From Nanobdellati archaeon (GTDB taxonomy: Archaea; SpSt-1190), in contig WAMX01000015.1 of assembly GCA_015522095.1 (NCBI GenBank), positions 1 to 8,405 of the forward strand: DNA of 8,405 nt, given 5' to 3'. Shown here in pieces: positions 1 through 4,356 of the stretch. The notes under the pieces are model-generated. The model made no database searches and was not told the origin of the DNA. It was given only the letters and a program-made list of their open reading frames with translations. Position 1 is the stretch's first letter. Every line of letters starts with the position of its first letter. The position numbers and the translations under genes were made by a program.

Positions 1-83
1 CTTTTAAACCATGCGCGAGGAAGGTATATTGTCCTCACGGCAGACCGCGCTCCGGTCGATGCCCGAGGGCGGGAAAATGGAAA
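1..83. other. Leader region upstream of tRNA-Tyr, no gene seen
   Basis: I see no convincing coding or RNA gene here. A TATATT at 25-30 is the only TATA-like string upstream of the tRNA; if used, transcription would start near 52-55 and give a precursor leader of about 30 nt for RNase P to remove. No AT-rich box lies at the usual 25 nt before the mature tRNA end. A weak hairpin (GAGGA at 16-20 region with TCCTC at 32-36) surrounds the TATA-like string. Confidence 0.3.
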
Positions 84-199
84 CCCGCGGTAGCTCAACC
101 TGGTAGAGCAGGCGGCTGTAGCCGGGGAGCTTGCTCCTTGGAAAGTAGCACCTGTTCGCAGATACCGCCCTGTTGCCGGTTCAAATCCGGCCCGCGGGA
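84..199 (+). tRNA. tRNA-Tyr (anticodon GUA) with intron
   Basis: The cloverleaf folds completely. The acceptor stem pairs 84-90 with 192-198 (seven Watson-Crick pairs). The D stem is GCTC 93-96 with GAGC 106-109. The anticodon stem is GGCGG 111-115 with CCGCC 165-169. The T stem is 175-179 with 187-191 around the loop TTCAAAT. The anticodon is GTA at 118-120, which decodes tyrosine. The first pair is C84-G198 and the discriminator is A199; C1-G72 is the known identity element of archaeal and eukaryotic tRNA-Tyr. CCA is not encoded. Exons are 84-121 and 164-199. The 3' end (188-199 plus three flanking bases) is repeated downstream at two other places, so this gene is the probable integration target of the region that follows. 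Confidence 0.96.
122..163 (+). other. tRNA-Tyr intron at position 37/38 (bulge-helix-bulge)
   Basis: About 42 nt separate the two halves of the anticodon loop at the canonical 37/38 site. Loop bases C116-T117-G118-T119 can pair with G158-C159-A160-G161, leaving the 3-nt bulge A162-T163-A164 next to the anticodon stem, with predicted cleavage between T163 and A164. On the 5' side, A120-G121-C122 would be the second bulge, cut after G121. That side is not flanked by a clean helix, so the motif is relaxed rather than a perfect bulge-helix-bulge. The 5' part of the intron (122-141) can instead fold into an eight-pair hairpin, including two G-U pairs, closed by a CTTG tetraloop at 130-133. Confidence 0.8.
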
Positions 200-202
200 C
201 TT
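188..202 (+). repeat. Direct repeat copy A (tRNA-Tyr 3' end; att-like)
   Basis: The sequence CGGCCCGCGGGACTT covers the end of the T stem, the 3' acceptor strand, the discriminator and three downstream bases. It is identical over 15 nt to 1801-1815, and over its last 11 nt to 1268-1278. tRNA 3' ends are classic targets of site-specific integration in archaea. The HEPN stop codon begins on its last base (202-204). Confidence 0.85.
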
Positions 203-624
203 TAAACCTTAGATTTCAAAAGCTCAACAAGCCTCTGAATTATTGCATTCACTCTGTCATCATTTCTCCTCAGAAAATCGTAATCAATAAACAGGCCTTC
301 GTAGGATATTCGGTTTCTCATAACTCTAAGCCTGTTGATGAAATCAAGTTCTGCCTTAGAAAACTTCCCGGAATAGAATTCCCGCAAAAACACCACTTTG
401 GCTTCGTGGCTCAGGGTCTTGTAGCCGTCTACTTCCATTAGGGCTTCAAGAATGTGATCTATAATTTCATAGTAGTCCTTAACAGCAAGTGTTGCAAATC
501 GCTTTTTGTCCTTTTCCTCAACCGCTTCGAGCCTGAGCAAAGCCAGCTTTAACAGGGACCTCGACTTCTCCTTGTTAGGAGTCTTTTTCCACACCTGATG
601 CTTCACATCTTCCCAGGTCTTCAT
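202..624 (-). CDS. HEPN-domain protein, putative toxin of MNT-HEPN module
   Basis: A 140-residue all-helical protein of the HEPN superfamily, the usual partner of minimal nucleotidyltransferases. HEPN toxins are RNases with an R-x4-6-H motif in the last helical hairpin. Here the equivalent place reads RNRISYEG (R103-N104, Y108), so the expected His is replaced by Tyr. Either this subfamily cleaves RNA differently or it is not a nuclease; the Tyr could also be a modification site, since known MNT partners AMPylate HEPN tyrosines (inference). The start is taken at ATG 624-622, not the GTG just before it, because a GGAGG at 633-637 sits 7 nt upstream of this ATG. The MNT stop overlaps this start as TGATG, implying translational coupling. 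The stop TAA (202-204) touches the tRNA repeat. The HEPN assignment is firm; toxin activity is inferred. Confidence 0.82.
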   Translation of the reverse strand: MKTWEDVKHQVWKKTPNKEKSRSLLKLALLRLEAVEEKDKKRFATLAVKDYYEIIDHILEALMEVDGYKTLSHEAKVVFLREFYSGKFSKAELDFINRLRVMRNRISYEGLFIDYDFLRRNDDRVNAIIQRLVELLKSKV

Positions 625-1145
625 CACAGTGCCTCCAGGAAACCATACAGGGTTATCCCATTGACAACACTGTTCATAAGTTCCTTCGGTACCTTTCCCG
701 GGCTCTCCGTAAAGTGAAGCTCTATCTTTCTATTGAGTGCACTTTCGAACCTTCTCAGATCCACCTCTTTCTCACCCGCAACAACGAATAGGTCCACATC
801 ACTATTTTCAACGTCCTCTCCCCGTGAGGCCGAACCAAAAAGAATGACCGCATCTGGCGCAAAGCTGCCAATTATGAAATCGACCAGGCCTGAGGTCCTC
901 ATCCTAATTAGGATGTCCGCGAGCTTGTATGTTTTGTAAAGCTCATTTCGGGTTGCAAAATAAAGTGGGTATATTTTTCCCTCCCTTTTTTCAACAACCC
1001 CAATTTTTTCAAGAATGCTAATGTGGTTTCTCACACTTGGGAGACCAAATCCGCTTTCTTTGCTAATCTCCCTTAGCAAAAAGCCTCGGGAAGGATAATC
1101 AAAGAAGATTCGGGCAATTTTCCAGGTGTTACATTTTCCTATCAT
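624..1145 (-). CDS. Winged-helix nucleotidyltransferase (MNT), putative antitoxin and autorepressor
   Basis: A 173-residue, two-domain protein. Residues about 8-62 form a winged helix-turn-helix (recognition region near GLPSVRNHISILEKIG, followed by a wing and EKREGKIYPLYF). Residues about 88-170 are a minimal nucleotidyltransferase with an exact GSx10DxD signature: G104-S105, then D116 and D118, with the R108-G109 turn; E142 in KIELHF is a candidate third acidic residue. Such MNT proteins neutralise HEPN partners, in characterised systems by AMPylating them; that activity is known from the family and not shown here. The fused wHTH suggests it also binds its own promoter. ATG 1145 is preceded by a TATA box centred about 28 nt upstream, giving an almost leaderless mRNA. 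It is the first gene of a two-gene operon, with a 1-nt stop/start overlap with HEPN. Confidence 0.88.
   Translation of the reverse strand: MIGKCNTWKIARIFFDYPSRGFLLREISKESGFGLPSVRNHISILEKIGVVEKREGKIYPLYFATRNELYKTYKLADILIRMRTSGLVDFIIGSFAPDAVILFGSASRGEDVENSDVDLFVVAGEKEVDLRRFESALNRKIELHFTESPGKVPKELMNSVVNGITLYGFLEAL
633..637 (-). promoter_or_regulatory. Shine-Dalgarno of HEPN gene
   Basis: On the minus strand this reads GGAGG, 7 nt before ATG 624 and only 4 nt before the alternative GTG at 627. It lies inside the end of the MNT gene. It favours the ATG as start and suggests re-initiation on a bicistronic mRNA. Confidence 0.7.
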
Positions 1146-1147
1146 AT

Positions 1148-1191
1148 GATATAAAATTGTATCACCCGATATAAAAATTTATCGATATCGG
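1148..1191 (-). promoter_or_regulatory. MNT-HEPN promoter with operator-like palindromes
   Basis: On the minus strand a TTTTATA element (1170-1176) is centred about 28 nt before ATG 1145. Around it are two candidate operators. One is an inverted repeat CCGATAT (1166-1172) / ATATCGG (1185-1191) with a 12-nt spacer that encloses the TATA box, including a perfect 8-bp palindrome CGATATCG at 1183-1190. The other is an imperfect palindrome GATA...TATC at 1148-1163. The string GATATAAAA recurs 20 bp apart (1148 and 1168). This would let the wHTH of the MNT protein block TBP binding; that use is inference. Confidence 0.6.
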
Positions 1192-1267
1192 AACCAAAAC
1201 TTTCCAAGTGGTATCAAATATTTCCATATGTAAACTTTTCTTTCCAGTGTATAAATCAGTCCGTAGT

Positions 1268-1280
1268 CCGCGGGACTTCG
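1268..1280 (+). repeat. Direct repeat copy B (between TA modules)
   Basis: CCGCGGGACTTCG is identical over 13 nt to 1805-1817, and over its first 11 nt to the tRNA-Tyr 3' end (192-202). It lies 4 nt beyond the RelE stop codon and upstream of the MNT promoter, exactly at the junction of the two TA modules. It is in the same orientation as the other copies. Confidence 0.82.
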
Positions 1281-1284
1281 ATTG

Positions 1285-1548
1285 TTACAGTCTTTTGTAA
1301 AATCCCTCTTTTCTCAATCCAACCTTAAAAACCAGTACAGTCCGCTTACCACAGTCCACCTGATAGACGATTCTTACCCTTCCAAATCTCACTCTAAACA
1401 GCTCCTGATCCTGCAGTTTCATGTAGCCCCTTGGAAACGGATTCTCTTTCAGTCTCAAAAGCAGGGATTTTACTCCCTTTAAATATTCTTGAGGGAGCTT
1501 CTTGAGTTCTCTCGAGGCTTTAGTGCTTAGAAGAATGTTCCAGCTCAT
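1285..1548 (-). CDS. relE: RelE/ParE-superfamily toxin (mRNA interferase-like)
   Basis: An 87-residue basic protein with the RelE fold order: two N-terminal helices after a first strand (SWNILLSTKASRELKKLP), then a strand-rich half with FRVRFGRVRIVYQVD (residues 51-65) and the C-terminal VGLRKEGFYKRL. Family toxins cleave mRNA in the ribosomal A site; R52, R54, R59, Y62, R79 and Y84 sit where the active or RNA-contacting residues of RelE proteins cluster. The His often seen in the terminal GHR motif is Leu here. An ATG at 1557 in the same frame would add three residues but lies directly against the GGAGG at 1558-1562; ATG 1548, 9 nt from it, is the better start. The gene overlaps the end of the antitoxin gene by 29 nt, so the two are coupled. 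Confidence 0.85.
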   Translation of the reverse strand: MSWNILLSTKASRELKKLPQEYLKGVKSLLLRLKENPFPRGYMKLQDQELFRVRFGRVRIVYQVDCGKRTVLVFKVGLRKEGFYKRL

Positions 1549-1735
1549 CCAATACATCCTCCAGAGGAATTACCTTCCCTTCCTCAGCTTCCTTCAATGC
1601 TTCCTTCAGCAACCCCCTTTCCTCCTCTGTCAACTCTTCCTCTTCTATGTAATCTATTGCAATCTCGCCAAGGATATCAAAAAGCGCATCAACTTTTTTT
1701 TCTATGACTTCAAGTTTCTGCAAAACAACATCCAT
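1520..1735 (-). CDS. RelB-like antitoxin of the RelE toxin
   Basis: A 71-residue, strongly acidic, mostly helical protein. Residues 1-30 look like an amphipathic or coiled-coil helix (VVLQKLEVIEKKVDALFDIL). Residues 32-66 are acidic and end in the GKVIPLEDVLDELE segment common in small archaeal antitoxins of RelE toxins. Known RelB antitoxins wrap around the toxin and cover its active site. No separate DNA-binding domain is visible, as in archaeal RelB. ATG 1735 has a TATA box centred 24 nt upstream, which points to a leaderless transcript. It lies immediately before RelE in a standard antitoxin-first order. The antitoxin role rests on size, charge and position rather than on a diagnostic motif. 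Confidence 0.75.
   Translation of the reverse strand: MDVVLQKLEVIEKKVDALFDILGEIAIDYIEEEELTEEERGLLKEALKEAEEGKVIPLEDVLDELEHSSKH
1558..1562 (-). promoter_or_regulatory. Shine-Dalgarno of RelE gene
   Basis: On the minus strand it reads GGAGG, 0 nt from ATG 1557 but 9 nt from ATG 1548. This spacing decides the start in favour of 1548. It lies within the antitoxin coding sequence, as expected for an overlapping TA pair. Confidence 0.7.
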
Positions 1736-1754
1736 ATCCCCACTACCTCTGCAA

Positions 1755-1763
1755 TTTTAAATA
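1755..1763 (-). promoter_or_regulatory. TATA box of RelB-like/RelE operon
   Basis: Reads TATTTAAAA on the minus strand, centred 24 nt upstream of ATG 1735, so the transcript should begin at or next to the start codon. It lies about 40 nt inside repeat copy C, so the cassette carries its own promoter. Confidence 0.6.
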
Positions 1764-1800
1764 CTTTCGCGGGTTGGGAAAAATGATTTCAGAGCCTGAT

Positions 1801-1817
1801 CGGCCCGCGGGACTTCG
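1801..1817 (+). repeat. Direct repeat copy C (distal att-like site)
   Basis: CGGCCCGCGGGACTTCG shares 15 nt (1801-1815) with the tRNA-Tyr 3' end and 13 nt (1805-1817) with copy B, so it carries both extensions. It marks the right border of the TA region; immediately after it come the promoter and start of the GC-rich M20 gene. Confidence 0.85.
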
Positions 1818-1832
1818 GTTTGACGGCCCTGA

Positions 1833-1840
1833 TTTAAAAA
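1833..1840 (+). promoter_or_regulatory. TATA box of M20 peptidase gene
   Basis: TTTAAAAA centred 24-25 nt before ATG 1861 predicts a leaderless mRNA beginning at that ATG. It starts only 16 nt after repeat copy C, so the cassette insertion border falls just upstream of this promoter. Confidence 0.6.
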
Positions 1841-1860
1841 CTCCTGCAGGATATCCTGCC

Positions 1861-2892
1861 ATGGGAATGGTCGAGTTCCTTCAGAGGATGGTTCGGATTG
1901 ACAGCTCGAAGAAGGAGAACTACCCGGAGGTTGTCAGGATCATAAGGGAAGAGGCCGAGAGGCTCGGGCTGCCCGTGAAAATCGTGGAAGAGAACGGTAT
2001 GCCGCACCTGATAATAGGCGAGGGCGAGCGCATAGTGCTGACACACTATGATGTTGTTCCAGGAGATGATTTCTCAGGGAAGGTCAAAGACGGAAAGGTT
2101 TTTGGAAGGGGAGCAGCGGACTGCAAGGGGAACATTGCGGCCGCCCTCTATGCGCTCGCGGAGGTCTGGCCTGAAAAGAAGTTCCGCCTCATAGTTGCGG
2201 GCGGCGAGGAAACCCAGGAAGCGGAGGGCTTCTTCAAGTCCATTGAGGGCAGGGAAGTGGTGGTGCTGGACGCTTCCCGCGAGTACCTGACGGTTGGGGC
2301 GCGTGGGGTCGCAAGGCTGCACGTGAAGGTCAGGGGAAAGCAGGCACACAGCGCATATCCCTTCCTCGGAGAGAACCCCATATACCCCATGGCGGAGCTC
2401 ATCGGGAAGCTGAAGGAAATTTCAAAGGAGCTCTACAGAAGCGTCAGGTCAAAGTACGGGGCACCTCCCGGCACGCCGCACAGGAGCCTGCCGCTTGACA
2501 TGAGCGTCACTGTTGTGCGGGCAGGGGAGGCGGCCAATGTGATACCGGGGGAAGCGGAGATGACGGTGGACATACGGTTCCCGCCGGACGCGGACATTGA
2601 GGGCATACTGAAGGGCATAGAGGAGAAGCTTGAGGGTGCGGAAGTCACCTCAAGGGTCCTCCTCCCCGGGTGGGTCACGCCCGGCACGGGGCTCGCAGAG
2701 AGGCTTGCGGAGCTGACGGGGGGAGAGATATGCGTGGAGCTCGGGGGGACCGACGGGGTCCACCTGTATGAGAGGATTCCGGAGCTCGTGCAGTTCGGGG
2801 TCATAAGGCAGGAGAACAACATCCACGGCAGCGGGGAGTTTGTTTACATAAAGGACCTCGAGGATGTCAGGGACGTGCTGAAAAGGCTCTGA
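1861..2892 (+). CDS. M20-family zinc metallopeptidase/deacylase (ArgE/DapE/CPG2-like)
   Basis: A 343-residue cytosolic hydrolase that would cleave an amide bond (amino-acid deacylase, desuccinylase or dipeptidase type) with a two-metal centre. Family motifs are complete: H62-Y-D64 in THYDVVPG, the bridging D87 in GRGAADCKG, catalytic E116 and metal ligand E117 in GGEETQE, D137 in VLDAS, and H322 in IHGSGEF. The dimerisation domain spans about 146-255 and contains H163 (GKQAHSAYP), which completes the partner active site in related enzymes. Length is at the short end of the usual 340-410. ATG 1861 is chosen because of the TATA box 24-25 nt upstream; a second ATG follows at 1867. An upstream in-frame extension to 1774 runs through the repeat and has no family similarity. 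Substrate cannot be assigned: ArgE, DapE and LysK all share these motifs. MetRS follows after 36 nt. Confidence 0.88.
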   Translation: MGMVEFLQRMVRIDSSKKENYPEVVRIIREEAERLGLPVKIVEENGMPHLIIGEGERIVLTHYDVVPGDDFSGKVKDGKVFGRGAADCKGNIAAALYALAEVWPEKKFRLIVAGGEETQEAEGFFKSIEGREVVVLDASREYLTVGARGVARLHVKVRGKQAHSAYPFLGENPIYPMAELIGKLKEISKELYRSVRSKYGAPPGTPHRSLPLDMSVTVVRAGEAANVIPGEAEMTVDIRFPPDADIEGILKGIEEKLEGAEVTSRVLLPGWVTPGTGLAERLAELTGGEICVELGGTDGVHLYERIPELVQFGVIRQENNIHGSGEFVYIKDLEDVRDVLKRL

Positions 2893-2915
2893 CAGGAAAA
2901 AATAAAAACACAGGC

Positions 2916-2921
2916 AGGGGG
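2916..2921 (+). promoter_or_regulatory. Shine-Dalgarno of metG
   Basis: AGGGGG ends 7 nt before GTG 2929 and supports this non-ATG start. An A-rich stretch at 2897-2909 (AAAAAATAAAAACA region) about 26 nt before the GTG might also serve as a weak promoter, but an SD suggests translation from a longer, M20-metG transcript. Confidence 0.55.
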
Positions 2922-2928
2922 CAGTTAG

Positions 2929-4356
2929 GTGAAGCCCGTATACATAACCACTCCCATTTACTATCCAAACGGCCGCCCGCATCTCGGCTCCGCATACACC
3001 ACCATCGTGGCGGACTTTCTCGCGCGCCTCTACAGGGCTCTGGGAATTCCCAGCAGGTTCGTGACAGGCACCGACGAGCACGGGGAGAAACTTGAGCGGA
3101 AGGCAAGGGAGCAGGGGAAGACTCCAAAGGAATTTGTTGATGAGATGGCAGCGGAGTTCAGGGAGGCCTGGAAGAAGCTTCTGGTTGAGCCGGACAGGTT
3201 CATCCGCACCACGGACCCGGATCACATAGAAACCGTGAAGAAGGTGCTGGAGGCCCTCCGGGAAGGAGGGCACATCTACAAGGGAAAGTATGAGGGGCTC
3301 TACTGTGTGGGATGCGAGCGGTATTACTCGGAAGGGGAGCTGGTGGAGGGGAAGTGCCCCTTTCACCTGAAGGAGCCGGAGCACAAGAGCATAGACGCAT
3401 ACTTCTTCAGGATGAGCGCGTTCAGGGACAGGCTCCTCGAGTTCTACAGGGGGAACCCGAAATTCCTGCCCCCGGGCCGGAAGGAGGAGATACTGAACAG
3501 AGTGAAGGAGCTGCAGGACTTGTGCATCTCCCGCCCAAAGGAGCAGCTCACGTGGGGCGTGGAATTCCCCTTCGACCCGGAGCACGTGACATATGTGTGG
3601 GTGGACGCGCTTTTCAACTACCTGACGGCATCCAATGGGGCATGGCCGCCCGACATCCAGCTCATGGGGAAGGACATAATGTGGTTCCACTGCGTGATAT
3701 GGCCCAGCCTGCTGATGGCCACGGGATATGAGCTCCCGAAGAGAGAGGTTGTGCACGGCTTCATAAACGTCGACGGAAGCAAGATGAGCAAGTCCCTTGG
3801 GAATGTCATAGACCCGCTCGAGCTGGCTGAGGAATATGGGGCGGATTTCGTGAGGTACCTGCTCATAGCAAAGGTCCCCTTCAGGGATGATGGAAACATA
3901 GTCAGGGATGAGCTTGAAAAGATATACAGGGAGCTCGCGGGTTCAATAGGCAACCTTGCAAACAGGGTCCTGAGGCTTATGGAAGGCGTCCGGTCCACAG
4001 AGTTCAGGAGGGACCCGGCGGTGTTCGGAGAGATTGAAAAGTTCAGGAAGGAGCTCGAAAAGCAGCTGAGGGAGCTGAACATTGAGAAGGTGCTTGACAT
4101 CTATGGCCAGGGGATACAGCGCATTGCCCACAGGCTCAACAGCTACATAAATGAAAGGGAGCCGTGGAAGCTTGATGGCGCTGAAAGGGATGAGGCGGTG
4201 CTGAACGCATACCGCGGCCTGGTGGAGCTGATGAAGCTTGCGGCACCAATGCTGGTGGAAGGGGCGCGGAAATTCTTCAAAGTGGCTGGCGATGGAAAGC
4301 CCGGGGAAACAAGGCTCATACTGTATCCACCAAAAAGCGGAATCAAATCTTCTTGA
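2929..4356 (+). CDS. metG: Methionyl-tRNA synthetase, bacterial-type, without C-terminal tRNA-binding domain
   Basis: A class I synthetase that charges tRNA-Met with methionine. In its 475 residues: the HIGH-type motif HLGS at 18-21 in a Rossmann start; TGTDEHGEK at 46-54; a connective domain with one zinc knuckle, C126-x2-C129 and C143-x2-H146; SRPKEQLTWGV at 201-211; GKDIMWFH at 247-254; KMSKS at 285-289; and a helical anticodon-binding domain from about 320 with REPWK around W413. The CxxC...CxxH single knuckle and overall length resemble Thermus-like bacterial MetRS (as I recall it), whereas many archaeal enzymes have two knuckles and a C-terminal EMAPII-like domain, absent here. The start is GTG 2929, with an SD 7 nt upstream. 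The gene converges on the ATPase gene, overlapping it by 14 nt at the 3' ends. Confidence 0.95.
   Translation: MKPVYITTPIYYPNGRPHLGSAYTTIVADFLARLYRALGIPSRFVTGTDEHGEKLERKAREQGKTPKEFVDEMAAEFREAWKKLLVEPDRFIRTTDPDHIETVKKVLEALREGGHIYKGKYEGLYCVGCERYYSEGELVEGKCPFHLKEPEHKSIDAYFFRMSAFRDRLLEFYRGNPKFLPPGRKEEILNRVKELQDLCISRPKEQLTWGVEFPFDPEHVTYVWVDALFNYLTASNGAWPPDIQLMGKDIMWFHCVIWPSLLMATGYELPKREVVHGFINVDGSKMSKSLGNVIDPLELAEEYGADFVRYLLIAKVPFRDDGNIVRDELEKIYRELAGSIGNLANRVLRLMEGVRSTEFRRDPAVFGEIEKFRKELEKQLRELNIEKVLDIYGQGIQRIAHRLNSYINEREPWKLDGAERDEAVLNAYRGLVELMKLAAPMLVEGARKFFKVAGDGKPGETRLILYPPKSGIKSS

Larger units (their letters stand above)
203..1280. mobile_element. Candidate integrated TA cassette 1 (MNT-HEPN)
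   Basis: This segment between repeat copies A and B holds only one toxin-antitoxin operon plus its promoter: HEPN at the left edge, wHTH-MNT next, then about 120 nt with promoter and operator-like palindromes. It is visibly more AT-rich than the genes from 1861 onward. There is no integrase, transposase or terminal inverted repeat, so mobility would have to be supplied in trans or was lost. Calling it an integrated unit is inference from the bounding repeats, the tRNA target and the composition change. Confidence 0.55.
1281..1817. mobile_element. Candidate integrated TA cassette 2 (RelB-like/RelE)
   Basis: The segment between repeat copies B and C contains one operon only: RelE at the left edge, its antitoxin, the promoter, then copy C. 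Layout and orientation match cassette 1 although the genes are unrelated. AT-rich composition contrasts with the GC-rich M20 and metG genes. No recombinase is present. The integrated-cassette reading is inferred from the repeats. Confidence 0.55.

Noticed and set aside
1..10. TTTAAACC at 3-10 matches 201-208 just after the tRNA, as if another repeat border lay at the window edge
   Set aside because: Only 8 nt of low-complexity match and no CCGCGGGAC core is visible before it. The sequence to the left would be needed.
11..106. Short open frame from ATG 11 running into the tRNA (MREEGILSS...)
   Set aside because: It ends inside the tRNA D arm, has only about 31 codons, and resembles nothing I can name; chance reading of the tRNA leader is simpler.
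1548..1557. RelE start at ATG 1557 (three extra residues MYW)
   Set aside because: The Shine-Dalgarno GGAGG abuts this ATG with no spacing; ATG 1548 has proper spacing and matches where the RelE fold begins.
188..1817. Reading the three repeats as a CRISPR-like or simple tandem array
   Set aside because: Spacers are 0.5-1.1 kb and contain genes, the repeats are only 11-17 nt, and one copy is a functional tRNA end.
1774..1860. N-terminal extension of the M20 frame from TTG 1774 or ATG 1783
   Set aside because: It reads through repeat copy C, has no M20 similarity, and the TATA box at 1833-1840 would lie inside the coding sequence; the family start fits ATG 1861.
2650..3756. Long open frame (368 codons) on the minus strand opposite M20 and metG
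   Set aside because: It is antisense to two genes with complete family motifs; long antisense frames are expected in GC-rich DNA with this codon bias, and its product resembles no protein.
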